Below the pieces are notes generated by a model, which was given only the letters and a program-made list of their open reading frames with translations, did not search any database and had not been told where the DNA came from. A stretch of DNA of 64,000 nucleotides from Saccharothrix algeriensis. Its GTDB lineage: Bacteria; Actinomycetota; Actinomycetes; Mycobacteriales; Pseudonocardiaceae. The first letter of the stretch is position 1. The number at the start of each line of letters is the position of its first letter. The translations under genes and the position numbers were made by a program. The DNA is taken from assembly GCF_016907655.1 (NCBI RefSeq), contig NZ_JAFBCL010000001.1, forward strand, positions 6,544,001-6,608,000, read 5' to 3'. Of this stretch, positions 1-7,339 are shown in pieces.

Positions 1-176
1 GCGAGGTCTTCGCGGTGCTGCAGCGGGTCGGGGGCGTGGACCTGGTGGAGGAGGTCCGGCTGTTCCCGGCCAACCCGATCACCGGGGCGCGCGGCGCGCC
101 GGTCGAGCACCTGGAGCTGGAGCCCAACGCGCTGGTGTTCTCCCACCAGCACCAGGTCGCGGTCGGCGCGCCGTGA
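1..176 (+). CDS. Putative contractile-injection baseplate assembly protein, C-terminal end (partial)
   Basis: Only the last 57 codons are present; the reading frame enters at base 3 and stops with TGA at 174-176. The tail contains the phrase VRLFPANPITGARG and ends in HQVAVGAP. This matches what I recall of the C-termini of phage-tail-like 'putative baseplate assembly' proteins (gpJ-like) in actinobacterial extracellular contractile injection loci. The next gene starts inside the stop codon (GTGA), so the two are translationally coupled, and that gene looks like a tail protein of the gpI type, which supports the call. The family was recognised from a short fragment plus context, so certainty is moderate. 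Confidence 0.6.
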   Translation, partial: EVFAVLQRVGGVDLVEEVRLFPANPITGARGAPVEHLELEPNALVFSHQHQVAVGAP

Positions 177-724
177 GCCGGGCCGCGCTCCCGGAGCTGC
201 CGAGCACGCACCCGCTCGGCGGGCTGCTGCCCGGCCTGTACGCGGCGGATGACCTCGCCCAGCGGTTCACCGGCGGGCTGGACGAGGTGCTGTCCGCCAT
301 CCTGTCCACTTTGGACAACATCGCCGCGTACTTCGACCCGGCGCTGGCGCCGGAGGACTTCGTGACCTGGCTGGCGTCCTGGGTCGGCGCGGACGTGGAC
401 CCGGCGTGGCCGCTCGCGCGCCGGCGCGCGGTGGTGCGCCGTGCGGTGGAGCTGCACCACCGGCGGGGCACCGCGCGCGGCCTGGTCGACCGGCTGGAGC
501 TGTCGCTGGGCGTGCGCGCCGAGGTGGTCGACGGCCCGGCCGTCCGGTGGTCGGCCACCCCGGGCGCCGACCTGCCGGGCGAGCCCGCGCGGACCGTCGT
601 GGTGCGGGTGCGGCCGGGCCGGTCCGGGCCGGTGGACCGGGCGCGGGTCGAGGCGCTGGTCGCCGCGGTCTGCCCGGTGCACGTGCGCTGCGCCGTCGAG
701 GTGCTGCCGGGGGAGGAGCCGTGA
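173..724 (+). CDS. Phage tail-like protein (gpI / TIGR02242 type) of a contractile injection system
   Basis: This 183-residue protein would join the baseplate of a phage-tail-derived injection machine, the small tail protein encoded right after the gpJ-like baseplate protein. Supporting text includes the N-terminal STHPLGGLLPGLYAADD, the helical FTGGLDEVLSAILSTLDNI, then WLASWVGADVDPAWP and the basic helix RRAVVRRAVELHHRRGTARG; together these are the usual layout of that family. The GTG start overlaps the upstream stop by four bases, and its own stop overlaps the next GTG by four bases, so three genes form a tightly coupled operon. Assignment rests on remembered family motifs and gene order, not a search. 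Confidence 0.75.
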   Translation: MSRAALPELPSTHPLGGLLPGLYAADDLAQRFTGGLDEVLSAILSTLDNIAAYFDPALAPEDFVTWLASWVGADVDPAWPLARRRAVVRRAVELHHRRGTARGLVDRLELSLGVRAEVVDGPAVRWSATPGADLPGEPARTVVVRVRPGRSGPVDRARVEALVAAVCPVHVRCAVEVLPGEEP

Positions 725-2193
725 CCGGGCGGTCGTGCCCGCAGTGCGGTGCGCCGGTCGGCGACACCGACGACTTCTGCGGCAACTGCGGCAACTACCT
801 GGGGTGGGCCGCGGAGCGCGGGCGGGGCGGGGCGGGCTCCGGGGCCCGCGATCGGTCCGCCGACGCGCCCGGCCGGTCGGGGGCAGCGGGCGGCGGTCCG
901 GGCGGCGAGCCCGCGGCGGGTGGCCGGTCCGGGGACGCGGCCGAGCCGGGTCGTCGGACCGGCGGTGGTGACGCTGCCGGCGGCGGGTCGGGTGGTGACC
1001 GGTCGGCTGGTGGCGCGGCCGGTGGCGGGTCGGGTGGTGACCGGTCGGCTGGTGGCGCGGCCGGTGGCGGGTCGGGTGGTGACCGGTCGGCTGGTGGCGC
1101 GGCCGGTGGCGGGTTCGGTGGTGGTGCGGACGGTGGCCGGGCCGGTGGTGGCGCTGCCGGTGGCCGGTCGGGCGGCGCGGAGGTGAGCGGTCGGTCCGGT
1201 GGTGGCGCGACAGGCGTGGTGGGCGGCCGGTCGGGTGGCGACGTGGCCGGCGGTGGCGCGTCGAGCGGCGACGCGGCTGGCGGTGACGGGTCGGGTGGTG
1301 GCGGGCCGGGTGACGATGGGTCGGGCGGTGACGGGTCGGGCGGTGGCGTGGCGGGTGGCCGGTCGGCCGGTGCGCGGGCCGGCGACCGGCCGGCGGGCCG
1401 GGGCGGTCGGTCGGCGCGCGGCCGGGGGCCCGCGTACCTCGGGCCGGTGCCGCCGGGCCGGCCGGAGGCCAAGCGCCCGCTGCCCTCCGCGGCCGTGGAC
1501 GACGCGGTGGAGGGTCCGCCGTGCCCGCGCTGCGGCACCGCCAACCCGCCGGGGCGGCGGTTCTGCCGCCGCTGCGCGGCCCCGCTGCACCCCGACGAGG
1601 CCGCGGCGCGCCTGACCCGGCGCCGGCGGTGGCGCTGGCGCGGCGACCTGTCGCGGTGGCTGCGCCGGCTGGCCGCGCTGCTGGTGGTGGCCGTGCTGGT
1701 GCTGGCGGTGTGGCTGTTCCACCCGAACCTGCTGGCGCTGTGGGAGGACCTGCGCGATCGACTCGCCACCCCCGCGCCGGTGGCGCCCACGGGCGTCACG
1801 GCGAACGCCGCGGTGCCCGACCACCCCGCCGCCTCCGCCGCGGACGGGCTGTCCAACCGCTACTGGGGCGCCCCGGCGGTGGGCGACTCGGCGGAGTTCG
1901 CCTTCGCGGCCCCGTTCCGCCTGCTGTCGGTGATCGTGCACACGGGCGCGTCGGCGGAGCAGGAGGGCTTCCTCGCCCAGGCGCGGCCCTCGGCGGTGGA
2001 CCTCGTCGTCACCACCGCGGACGGCGCCAAGCGCACGGTGCCGGTGAAGCTGGCCGACAAGCCCGGCCCGCAGCGGACCGACACCGGCATCAGCGACGTG
2101 GTGCGCGTCACCCTCGTGGTGCGCGCCGCCGCCGGCGCGGCGCCGGGCAGGCACATCGCCCTGGGCGAGGTCGAGTTCTTCCGCCGACCTTGA
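721..2193 (+). CDS. Double zinc-ribbon, Gly-rich, single-span membrane protein of the injection-system operon
   Basis: 490 residues from a GTG overlapping the previous stop. Order: an N-terminal zinc ribbon (CPQCG...CGNCG, residues about 5-25); a very long Gly/Ser/Ala/Asp/Arg linker (about 35-240) that includes three 42-base tandem repeats; a second zinc ribbon (CPRCG...CRRCA, about 262-282); one transmembrane helix (LAALLVVAVLVLAVWLF, about 318-334); and an extracytoplasmic C-terminal domain (about 355-490) that looks like the discoidin-like 'NADase-type glycan-binding' fold seen on similar actinobacterial zinc-ribbon proteins. Such proteins recur at the end of actinobacterial contractile-injection loci, perhaps as membrane anchors or sensors. 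The domain name for the C-terminus is inference. The linker is the oddest part. Confidence 0.75.
   Translation: MTGRSCPQCGAPVGDTDDFCGNCGNYLGWAAERGRGGAGSGARDRSADAPGRSGAAGGGPGGEPAAGGRSGDAAEPGRRTGGGDAAGGGSGGDRSAGGAAGGGSGGDRSAGGAAGGGSGGDRSAGGAAGGGFGGGADGGRAGGGAAGGRSGGAEVSGRSGGGATGVVGGRSGGDVAGGGASSGDAAGGDGSGGGGPGDDGSGGDGSGGGVAGGRSAGARAGDRPAGRGGRSARGRGPAYLGPVPPGRPEAKRPLPSAAVDDAVEGPPCPRCGTANPPGRRFCRRCAAPLHPDEAAARLTRRRRWRWRGDLSRWLRRLAALLVVAVLVLAVWLFHPNLLALWEDLRDRLATPAPVAPTGVTANAAVPDHPAASAADGLSNRYWGAPAVGDSAEFAFAAPFRLLSVIVHTGASAEQEGFLAQARPSAVDLVVTTADGAKRTVPVKLADKPGPQRTDTGISDVVRVTLVVRAAAGAAPGRHIALGEVEFFRRP
979..1104 (+). repeat. Three 42-base tandem repeats in the Gly-rich linker
   Basis: Units at 979-1020, 1021-1062 and 1063-1104 are nearly identical and encode the 14-residue unit GGGSGGDRSAGGAA. 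Degenerate copies of the same theme continue to about base 1370. The unit length is a multiple of three, so the reading frame is preserved. Confidence 0.9.
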
Positions 2194-2336
2194 TCGTCGC
2201 CGCCGGCGTTCTCGCAGGTGAGGGCCGCTCCTTCAGGAACTCGGATCGCTCCGGGGCGTTCTGTAGAAGCGTTTGAGAGGACGTGAAGCCGCGGCTCCGA
2301 CACTGGTCCTGCAAGCCGGAACTGTGGGAGGCAGTG

Positions 2337-2960
2337 GTGGAGCAGCGGATTCGAGTCGTAGTCCAGTCCACGGACCAGCTCAGCATGGCCGGTCTCACCA
2401 GCCACCTCGGGTCGAGGCCGGAGATCGCGCTGGTGGGGGCTGATCAGCGGGCGTCGGCCGACGTCGCCGTGGTGGCGGTCGGGAGGCTGACCGACGAGGT
2501 GGCGGCGAGCCTGCGCGCACTGGCGGCGCAGGGGCGCGTGCCGGTGGTGCTGGTGCTCGACGAGATCGGTGAGGCGGACGTGCTCACCGCCGTGGAGTGC
2601 CGGGTGGTGGCGATCGTGCCGCGCACGGGTGCGACGGGGGACCGGGTGCTGCGCAGCGTGCTGGCCGCCGCCTCCGGCGGGGGCGTGATGCCGCCGCACA
2701 TGGTGGCCGAGCTGCTGGAGCACGTGCGGCGGCTGCGGCGGCAGCTGGAGCAGCCCGTGGCCGAGCAGAACCGGCTGACCAGCCGCGAGGTCGAGGTGCT
2801 GCGGCTGATGGCCGACGGGTTGGACACCGCGGAGATCGCCACCACGCTGTGCTACTCCGAGCGCACCATCAAGAACGTCTTCTACGGCATCACCAGCAGG
2901 CTGAACCTGCGCAACCGGCCGCACGCCGTGGCGTACGCGCTGCGCAAAGGGGTGATCTGA
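2337..2960 (+). CDS. LuxR-type (NarL-like) transcriptional regulator
   Basis: About 207 residues. The N-terminal half (IRVVVQSTDQLSMAGLTSHL onward) resembles a response-regulator receiver fold, but the expected phospho-acceptor aspartate position is not convincing, so it may be a pseudo-receiver. The C-terminal half is a clear LuxR helix-turn-helix: LTSREVEVLRLMADGLDTAE, then CYSERTIKNVFYGITSRLNL. GTG at 2337 was chosen because GGGAGG at 2326-2331 sits five bases upstream; an in-frame GTG at 2283 is an alternative. It follows the zinc-ribbon gene by 143 bases on the same strand. LuxR-type regulators are common next to actinobacterial injection-system clusters, so it probably controls that locus. 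Confidence 0.8.
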   Translation: MEQRIRVVVQSTDQLSMAGLTSHLGSRPEIALVGADQRASADVAVVAVGRLTDEVAASLRALAAQGRVPVVLVLDEIGEADVLTAVECRVVAIVPRTGATGDRVLRSVLAAASGGGVMPPHMVAELLEHVRRLRRQLEQPVAEQNRLTSREVEVLRLMADGLDTAEIATTLCYSERTIKNVFYGITSRLNLRNRPHAVAYALRKGVI

Positions 2961-2961
2961 C

Positions 2962-3105
2962 GTGCCGTCGCCCAACGGCTCTTCCCGGCCCGGCGTCGGG
3001 CTGCCGTTCACCGGCCCGCGCCGGCGCGGCTCCGAGTGGCGGGCCGCCGGCGAGCCCGACCCGGCGCGGCGCCCTGCGGTCACCGGGTCCGCGCCGGCCC
3101 GGTGA
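2962..3105 (+). CDS. Possible small basic/Pro-rich ORF (47 residues)
   Basis: A GTG one base after the regulator's stop opens a 47-codon frame ending TGA at 3103-3105, beginning VPSPNGSSRPGVGLPF. It has no recognisable domain. Close spacing to the regulator is the only support. It could be chance in very GC-rich DNA; the codons run straight into the tandem-repeat tract that follows. Confidence 0.25.
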   Translation: MPSPNGSSRPGVGLPFTGPRRRGSEWRAAGEPDPARRPAVTGSAPAR

Positions 3106-3300
3106 TCGGGAGGCTGCGCACAGGTCCGGTGACCCGGGGGCTGTGTGCCGGCCTGGTGACCGGGGGGCTGTGTGCCGGCCTGGTGACCGGGGGGCTGTGT
3201 GCCGGCCTGGTGACCGGGAGGCCGCGTACTGGCCCGGTGATCGGGAGGCTGCACGCCGGTCCGGCGACCGGAAGGCCGCGCACAGGTCCGGCTCCGGGGA
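3098..3300. repeat. Degenerate 27-base tandem repeats in a convergent intergenic gap
   Basis: About seven head-to-tail copies of a 27-base unit, with core GGGGCTGTGTGCCGGCCTGG in the best central copies. They fill the gap between the regulator (plus strand) and the SARP gene (minus strand). The three central copies are nearly identical and the outer ones have diverged. No convincing gene lies here, although the unit length is a multiple of three and one plus frame stays open through it. No clean terminator hairpin was seen. Confidence 0.8.
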
Positions 3301-3414
3301 GCGCGCCGGACCGGCGCCGGGGGAGCGCGTGGTGATCCGGTGCCGGGGACCGCGCGCGAACCCGGGCCGGCACGGTGCGGCGGGGCGACCGCCCGCCCGG
3401 CCGCGCCGGCCCGG

Positions 3415-6400
3415 TCAGCCCAGGCGGGTGGCGGCCCGGCGCACGTCCCACACCGCGCCGAGCCCCCGGTAGAGCCCGACCGCCTCGTGCAGGACGCCCG
3501 CCGCCGGCTCGCCGCGGCGGTCCAGCAGCACCGCCCGGTCCTCCAGGGTCTGCGCCAGCTCGAAGGTCCGCCCGACCGCCCGGTAGTGCCCGGCCACCTC
3601 CAGCAGCCCGTCCGGGTCGGCGTCGAGCAGGCACCGGCAGCGCCGCGCTGCCGCCGCCGCCCGCGCGACCGACGTCTCCCGGGCGGCCTCGGCCTCGCAC
3701 GCCGCGACGGCGTTGCGCGCCGTGGCCCGGTCGCCCAGCTCCAGCGCGAGCCGCACCAGCTCGGGCAGCCACTGGTGGCGCAGCATCATCTGGGCGTACC
3801 GGGTGTCCAGGATCGCGCCGAGCAGCGCGACCGCGCCCTCCGGGTCGCCCTGGCGGACGGCCGCCGCCGCCCGCGCCGCCACCAGGAAGTCGCAGTTCTC
3901 CCGGTCGGCGGCGGCGGCCAGGGGCAGCTCCGCCCCGGCGGCCAGGTGCGCCCGCAGCCGCGGCGCGTCGTCGCGGTGCGCGGCGATCAGCGCGGCGACG
4001 CCGTGCAGCAGCAGCACCGGCCCGCCCTCGCGCAGCCCGAACCCGGTGAACCGCGGGTCGTCGTCGAGCAGGGCGTCGAGCCGCGCCACCGCCTCGTCCC
4101 ACTCGCCCAGCCAGAACTGGTGCACGGCCGCGGCGACGTGCAGGCCCGCGACCGGCGTGCCCGGCCCGGCCACCGAGAAGGCCAGCCGCAGCGCCCCGGT
4201 CGCCTCCTCCAGCCGGTCCAGGCACTGCAGCGTGAACACCCGGTTGTCCAGCAGCACCAGGCGCAGGTCGGTCAGGCGCGGGTCGGTGCCGACCACGTCC
4301 AGCGCCCGGTCCAGGTGGCCGAGGGCGCGCACGTAGTCGCGCTGCACCGCGTCCACCTGCCACAGCACCTCCAGCGCCTGCCCGACCGCGAACGGGTCGC
4401 CGGCGCGCCCGCCCTCCTCGACGGCCCGGCGGGCGCTCGCCGCCGCCGCGTCGAGGTCGCCCGTGCCCGCCCGCTGCACCAGCGCCAGCAGCGACAGCAG
4501 CCGCGCGCGCCAGGCGCCGGTCGGCGCCGGGTCGGCCAGCGCCTCGTGCAGCGCCTCCAGCGCGGCGTGCGGGCGGGAGGCGCGGTAGGGCACGTAGGCC
4601 AGCGTCCAGCGCGCCTCGGCGACCAGGTCGGGGTCGCGCAGCCGGGGCAGGGCGCGCCGGGCCGCCTCCTCGGCTTCGGCGTCGTGGCCGATCCGGAACA
4701 GCGCCCTGCTCAGGTGCGCGGCCAGCACCGCGTCCCGCTCGTCGCGCCGGTCCTCGTCCGGCTCGTCGCGGTCGTCGTCCCGGTCGTCGTCCAAGTCGTC
4801 CCGGTCGTCCCGGCCGGGCGGCAGGCTGCGCCGGAGCAGGTCGACGGCGACCAGCGGCGCCCGCCGGACCAGCGCGGCGCCGCGCTCCTCCAGCCACCCG
4901 GCCACCCACCGGTCGAGCCCGTCCTCGGCGGCGAGCAGCTGCGAGGCCACGTGCTCCACCGGCGCGTCGGCCGCCGCGAGCGCCCGCGCGGCCCGCCGGT
5001 GCAGCGCGGCGCGGTCGGCCGCCGGCGTGCCCTCGTAGAGCGCCTGCCTGATCAGCGGGTGGCGGAAGGCCATGCGCGGGCCCGCGTCGCGCAGCACGCC
5101 CGCCGCCATGGCCTCGGTGACCGCGGGCAGCAGGGCCGGCACCGGCCGGCCCACCACCACCGACAGGTCGCCGACGGGGAACTCGCCGCCCAGCAGCGCC
5201 GCCGCGCGCAGCACCTCGCGGGTGCGCTCGGACAGGAAGCCCAGCCGGTCGGCCACCGCGGACACCAGCGACAGCGGCGTGCGGTCCAGCACGTCCGCCG
5301 CCACGTCGGCCGACCCCGCGTCGAAGCGCACGACCTCCTCGCGCACCAGCGCGTCGGCCAGCTCCCGCGCGTACAGCGGGTTGCCGCCGGCCCGCGCGGC
5401 GATCCGGCGCAGCCCGGGACCGGGTTCGCCGCCCACCACCGCGGCCACGATGCCCGCCACGGCGGCGTCGGGCAGCGGGGCCAGGTCGAGCACGACACCG
5501 CCGCCGGACTCCACCTCGCGCCGCAGCCGCGCCACGTCGGCCCGGTGCGGCACCGGCCGGGTGGCGCCGATCAGCAGCAGCGGCCACCGGTCGGTGGCGG
5601 CGGCGAGGCGGCGCCACAGCTCCGCGCTGTCCTCGTCGGCCCACTGGAGGTCGTCCAGGGCCAGCAGCAGCGGCCCGTCCGCGCACAGCCGCCCCACCAG
5701 CCCCACCAGCCGGTCGACCGCCTGCGCGTGGGGGTCGCCGGTCGCGGGGGCGTACCCGGTCGTGGCGTGCGGGTCGCGCAGCTCCCGGGCGATCTCCGCG
5801 CACCGGGGGTCGGACGAGCGCGGGTCGACGCCCAGGCTGCGCAGCGCCGTCCGCAGCGGGAAGCGGGTGCCCAGCTCGTCCGCCGCGTCGTGCGCGACCC
5901 GGAGCCCGAGGGCCTCGGCGCGGGCCGTCGTCGCGCCCAGCAGGCTCGACTTGCCGATGCCCGGCTCGCCCTGCACCCACAGCGTTCGGCCGCGCCCGGC
6001 GCGCACGTCCTCGACCAGGCCGTGCACGGCGGCCAGCTCGGCGTCGCGGCCGAGCAGGACGGGTTCCGCCGCGCCGACCGGGCCGTGCGCGGCGGCCCGC
6101 TCGGCGTTCCGGCCGGAGGGGACGGGTCCCGCCGCGACGGGGTCGGGCGTGGTGTGGTCGGGCGTGGTGTGGTCGGGCGTGGTGAGGTCGGGACCGGGTG
6201 CGGCGGCCGGCTCCGCGCCCCGGCCGAGGAGGGCGGACCCCGCCGCGCCCCCGCTTCCGGCCCCGGCGTCACGGCCGGACCGGGCGGACCCCGCCGCACC
6301 GCCCGCCACGTCGTCCGCCGCGCCGCCTGCAGGTCGGGTCGCGTCGTCCGCCGATCGGGTCGCGTCGCTCGCCGATCGGGTCGTGTCGTCCGCCCGCCGG

Positions 6401-7320
6401 GTCGCGTCGTCCGCTGACCAGGTCGCGCTGCCCGCCGATCGGGTCGCGCTGCCCGCCGATCGCGCCGCGTCGCCCGTCGACCGGCCCGCACCGCCGGCCG
6501 ACCGGCTCGCGTCGTGCTCGACGCCGGACCCGTGCCCGGGCGGCGCGGCGCGGAGCACCCGCTCGTGGGCGGCGCGCAGGCCCGGACCGGGCTCCACCGC
6601 CAGCTCCGCCCGCAGCACCTGCCTGGCCTCGCGGAAGACCTCCAGCGCCTCGGCGCTGCGCCCGGCCCGGTGCAGCGCCGACATCAGCAGCTCGCGCGGG
6701 CGCTCGCGCAGCGGCTCCTCGCTGATCAGCGCGCCCAGCTCGCCGATCACGTCCAGGTGCGCGCCGGCGGCGAGCGCGGCCTCGGCCCGCAGCTCCCGCG
6801 CGGCGGCCCGCGCCTCGCCCAGCCGCAGCCGCTGCGCCCGCGCGAACGGCCCCTCCAGGCCCGTCAGCGGGACGCCCCGCCACAGCGCCAGCGCCTCGTC
6901 CAGCGACCGCAGCGCGGCCTGCGGCTCCCCGGCGTCGAGCTGCCGCCGGGCCCGCCGCCGCAGCGCCTCGAACCCGGCCACGTCGGAGGCGGCCGGGTCG
7001 AGCACCAGGCGGTAGCCCGGTCCGACCGACTCCAGCAGCCGCGAGGCGGCGCCCCGCCGCCGGCCCGGTTCCAGCGCCTTGCGCAGCACCGAGACGTAGG
7101 TGTAGACGCTGCCCTCGGCCGTCGCCGGCGCGTCCTGGCCCCACACGGCCCGGATCAGCTCGTCCCGCCGCACCACCGCGCCCGGCCGCAGCGCCAGCAC
7201 CGCGAACACCCCGCGCTGCCGCGAGGAGCCCAGCGCGACCTCCTGCTCACCCGACCAGGCGCGCACCGGCCCCAGGAGCGCGACCCGCAGCGGTGGCGCC
7301 GCCACCCCGCCCGTCGTCAT
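3415..7320 (-). CDS. Large SARP-family transcriptional regulator with AAA ATPase and TPR region (AfsR-like)
   Basis: 1301 residues from ATG (7318-7320). Order: OmpR-like winged helix (about 10-95, opening LRVALLGPVRAWSG); BTAD domain (about 100-245); a repeat-rich Ala/Arg/Ser/Asp linker (about 250-425); an ATPase module with Walker A GEPGIGKSSLL (about 451-461) and Walker B LLLALDDLQWADED (about 552-565); then a long C-terminal TPR-like helical region. This is the plan of AfsR/SARP-LAL activators, which typically bind direct repeats near promoters of antibiotic genes. It lies 19 bases after a paralogue with the same plan and is probably co-transcribed with it. The nearest biosynthetic target candidate in the window is the polyketide synthase at 14 kb; that link is inference. 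Confidence 0.85.
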   Translation of the reverse strand: MTTGGVAAPPLRVALLGPVRAWSGEQEVALGSSRQRGVFAVLALRPGAVVRRDELIRAVWGQDAPATAEGSVYTYVSVLRKALEPGRRRGAASRLLESVGPGYRLVLDPAASDVAGFEALRRRARRQLDAGEPQAALRSLDEALALWRGVPLTGLEGPFARAQRLRLGEARAAARELRAEAALAAGAHLDVIGELGALISEEPLRERPRELLMSALHRAGRSAEALEVFREARQVLRAELAVEPGPGLRAAHERVLRAAPPGHGSGVEHDASRSAGGAGRSTGDAARSAGSATRSAGSATWSADDATRRADDTTRSASDATRSADDATRPAGGAADDVAGGAAGSARSGRDAGAGSGGAAGSALLGRGAEPAAAPGPDLTTPDHTTPDHTTPDPVAAGPVPSGRNAERAAAHGPVGAAEPVLLGRDAELAAVHGLVEDVRAGRGRTLWVQGEPGIGKSSLLGATTARAEALGLRVAHDAADELGTRFPLRTALRSLGVDPRSSDPRCAEIARELRDPHATTGYAPATGDPHAQAVDRLVGLVGRLCADGPLLLALDDLQWADEDSAELWRRLAAATDRWPLLLIGATRPVPHRADVARLRREVESGGGVVLDLAPLPDAAVAGIVAAVVGGEPGPGLRRIAARAGGNPLYARELADALVREEVVRFDAGSADVAADVLDRTPLSLVSAVADRLGFLSERTREVLRAAALLGGEFPVGDLSVVVGRPVPALLPAVTEAMAAGVLRDAGPRMAFRHPLIRQALYEGTPAADRAALHRRAARALAAADAPVEHVASQLLAAEDGLDRWVAGWLEERGAALVRRAPLVAVDLLRRSLPPGRDDRDDLDDDRDDDRDEPDEDRRDERDAVLAAHLSRALFRIGHDAEAEEAARRALPRLRDPDLVAEARWTLAYVPYRASRPHAALEALHEALADPAPTGAWRARLLSLLALVQRAGTGDLDAAAASARRAVEEGGRAGDPFAVGQALEVLWQVDAVQRDYVRALGHLDRALDVVGTDPRLTDLRLVLLDNRVFTLQCLDRLEEATGALRLAFSVAGPGTPVAGLHVAAAVHQFWLGEWDEAVARLDALLDDDPRFTGFGLREGGPVLLLHGVAALIAAHRDDAPRLRAHLAAGAELPLAAAADRENCDFLVAARAAAAVRQGDPEGAVALLGAILDTRYAQMMLRHQWLPELVRLALELGDRATARNAVAACEAEAARETSVARAAAAARRCRCLLDADPDGLLEVAGHYRAVGRTFELAQTLEDRAVLLDRRGEPAAGVLHEAVGLYRGLGAVWDVRRAATRLG
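6310..6490 (-). repeat. 21-base tandem repeats encoding a heptapeptide linker
   Basis: Within the SARP gene, about eight 21-base units encode variants of the heptad TRSADDA (TRSAGSA, TWSADDA, TRRADDT, TRPAGGA). Just downstream, three 15-base units around 6148-6190 encode DHTTP. The linker between BTAD and ATPase domains also carries degenerate copies of the ATPase lead-in LLGRDAELAAVHG, suggesting it grew by local duplication. Confidence 0.8.
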
Positions 7321-7339
7321 GCCGCCCACCCACCCGTCG

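Noticed and set aside
79..2154. Long minus-strand frame opposite the injection-system genes
   Set aside because: Antisense shadow of the Gly-rich linker; only Thr/Arg/Pro low-complexity text.
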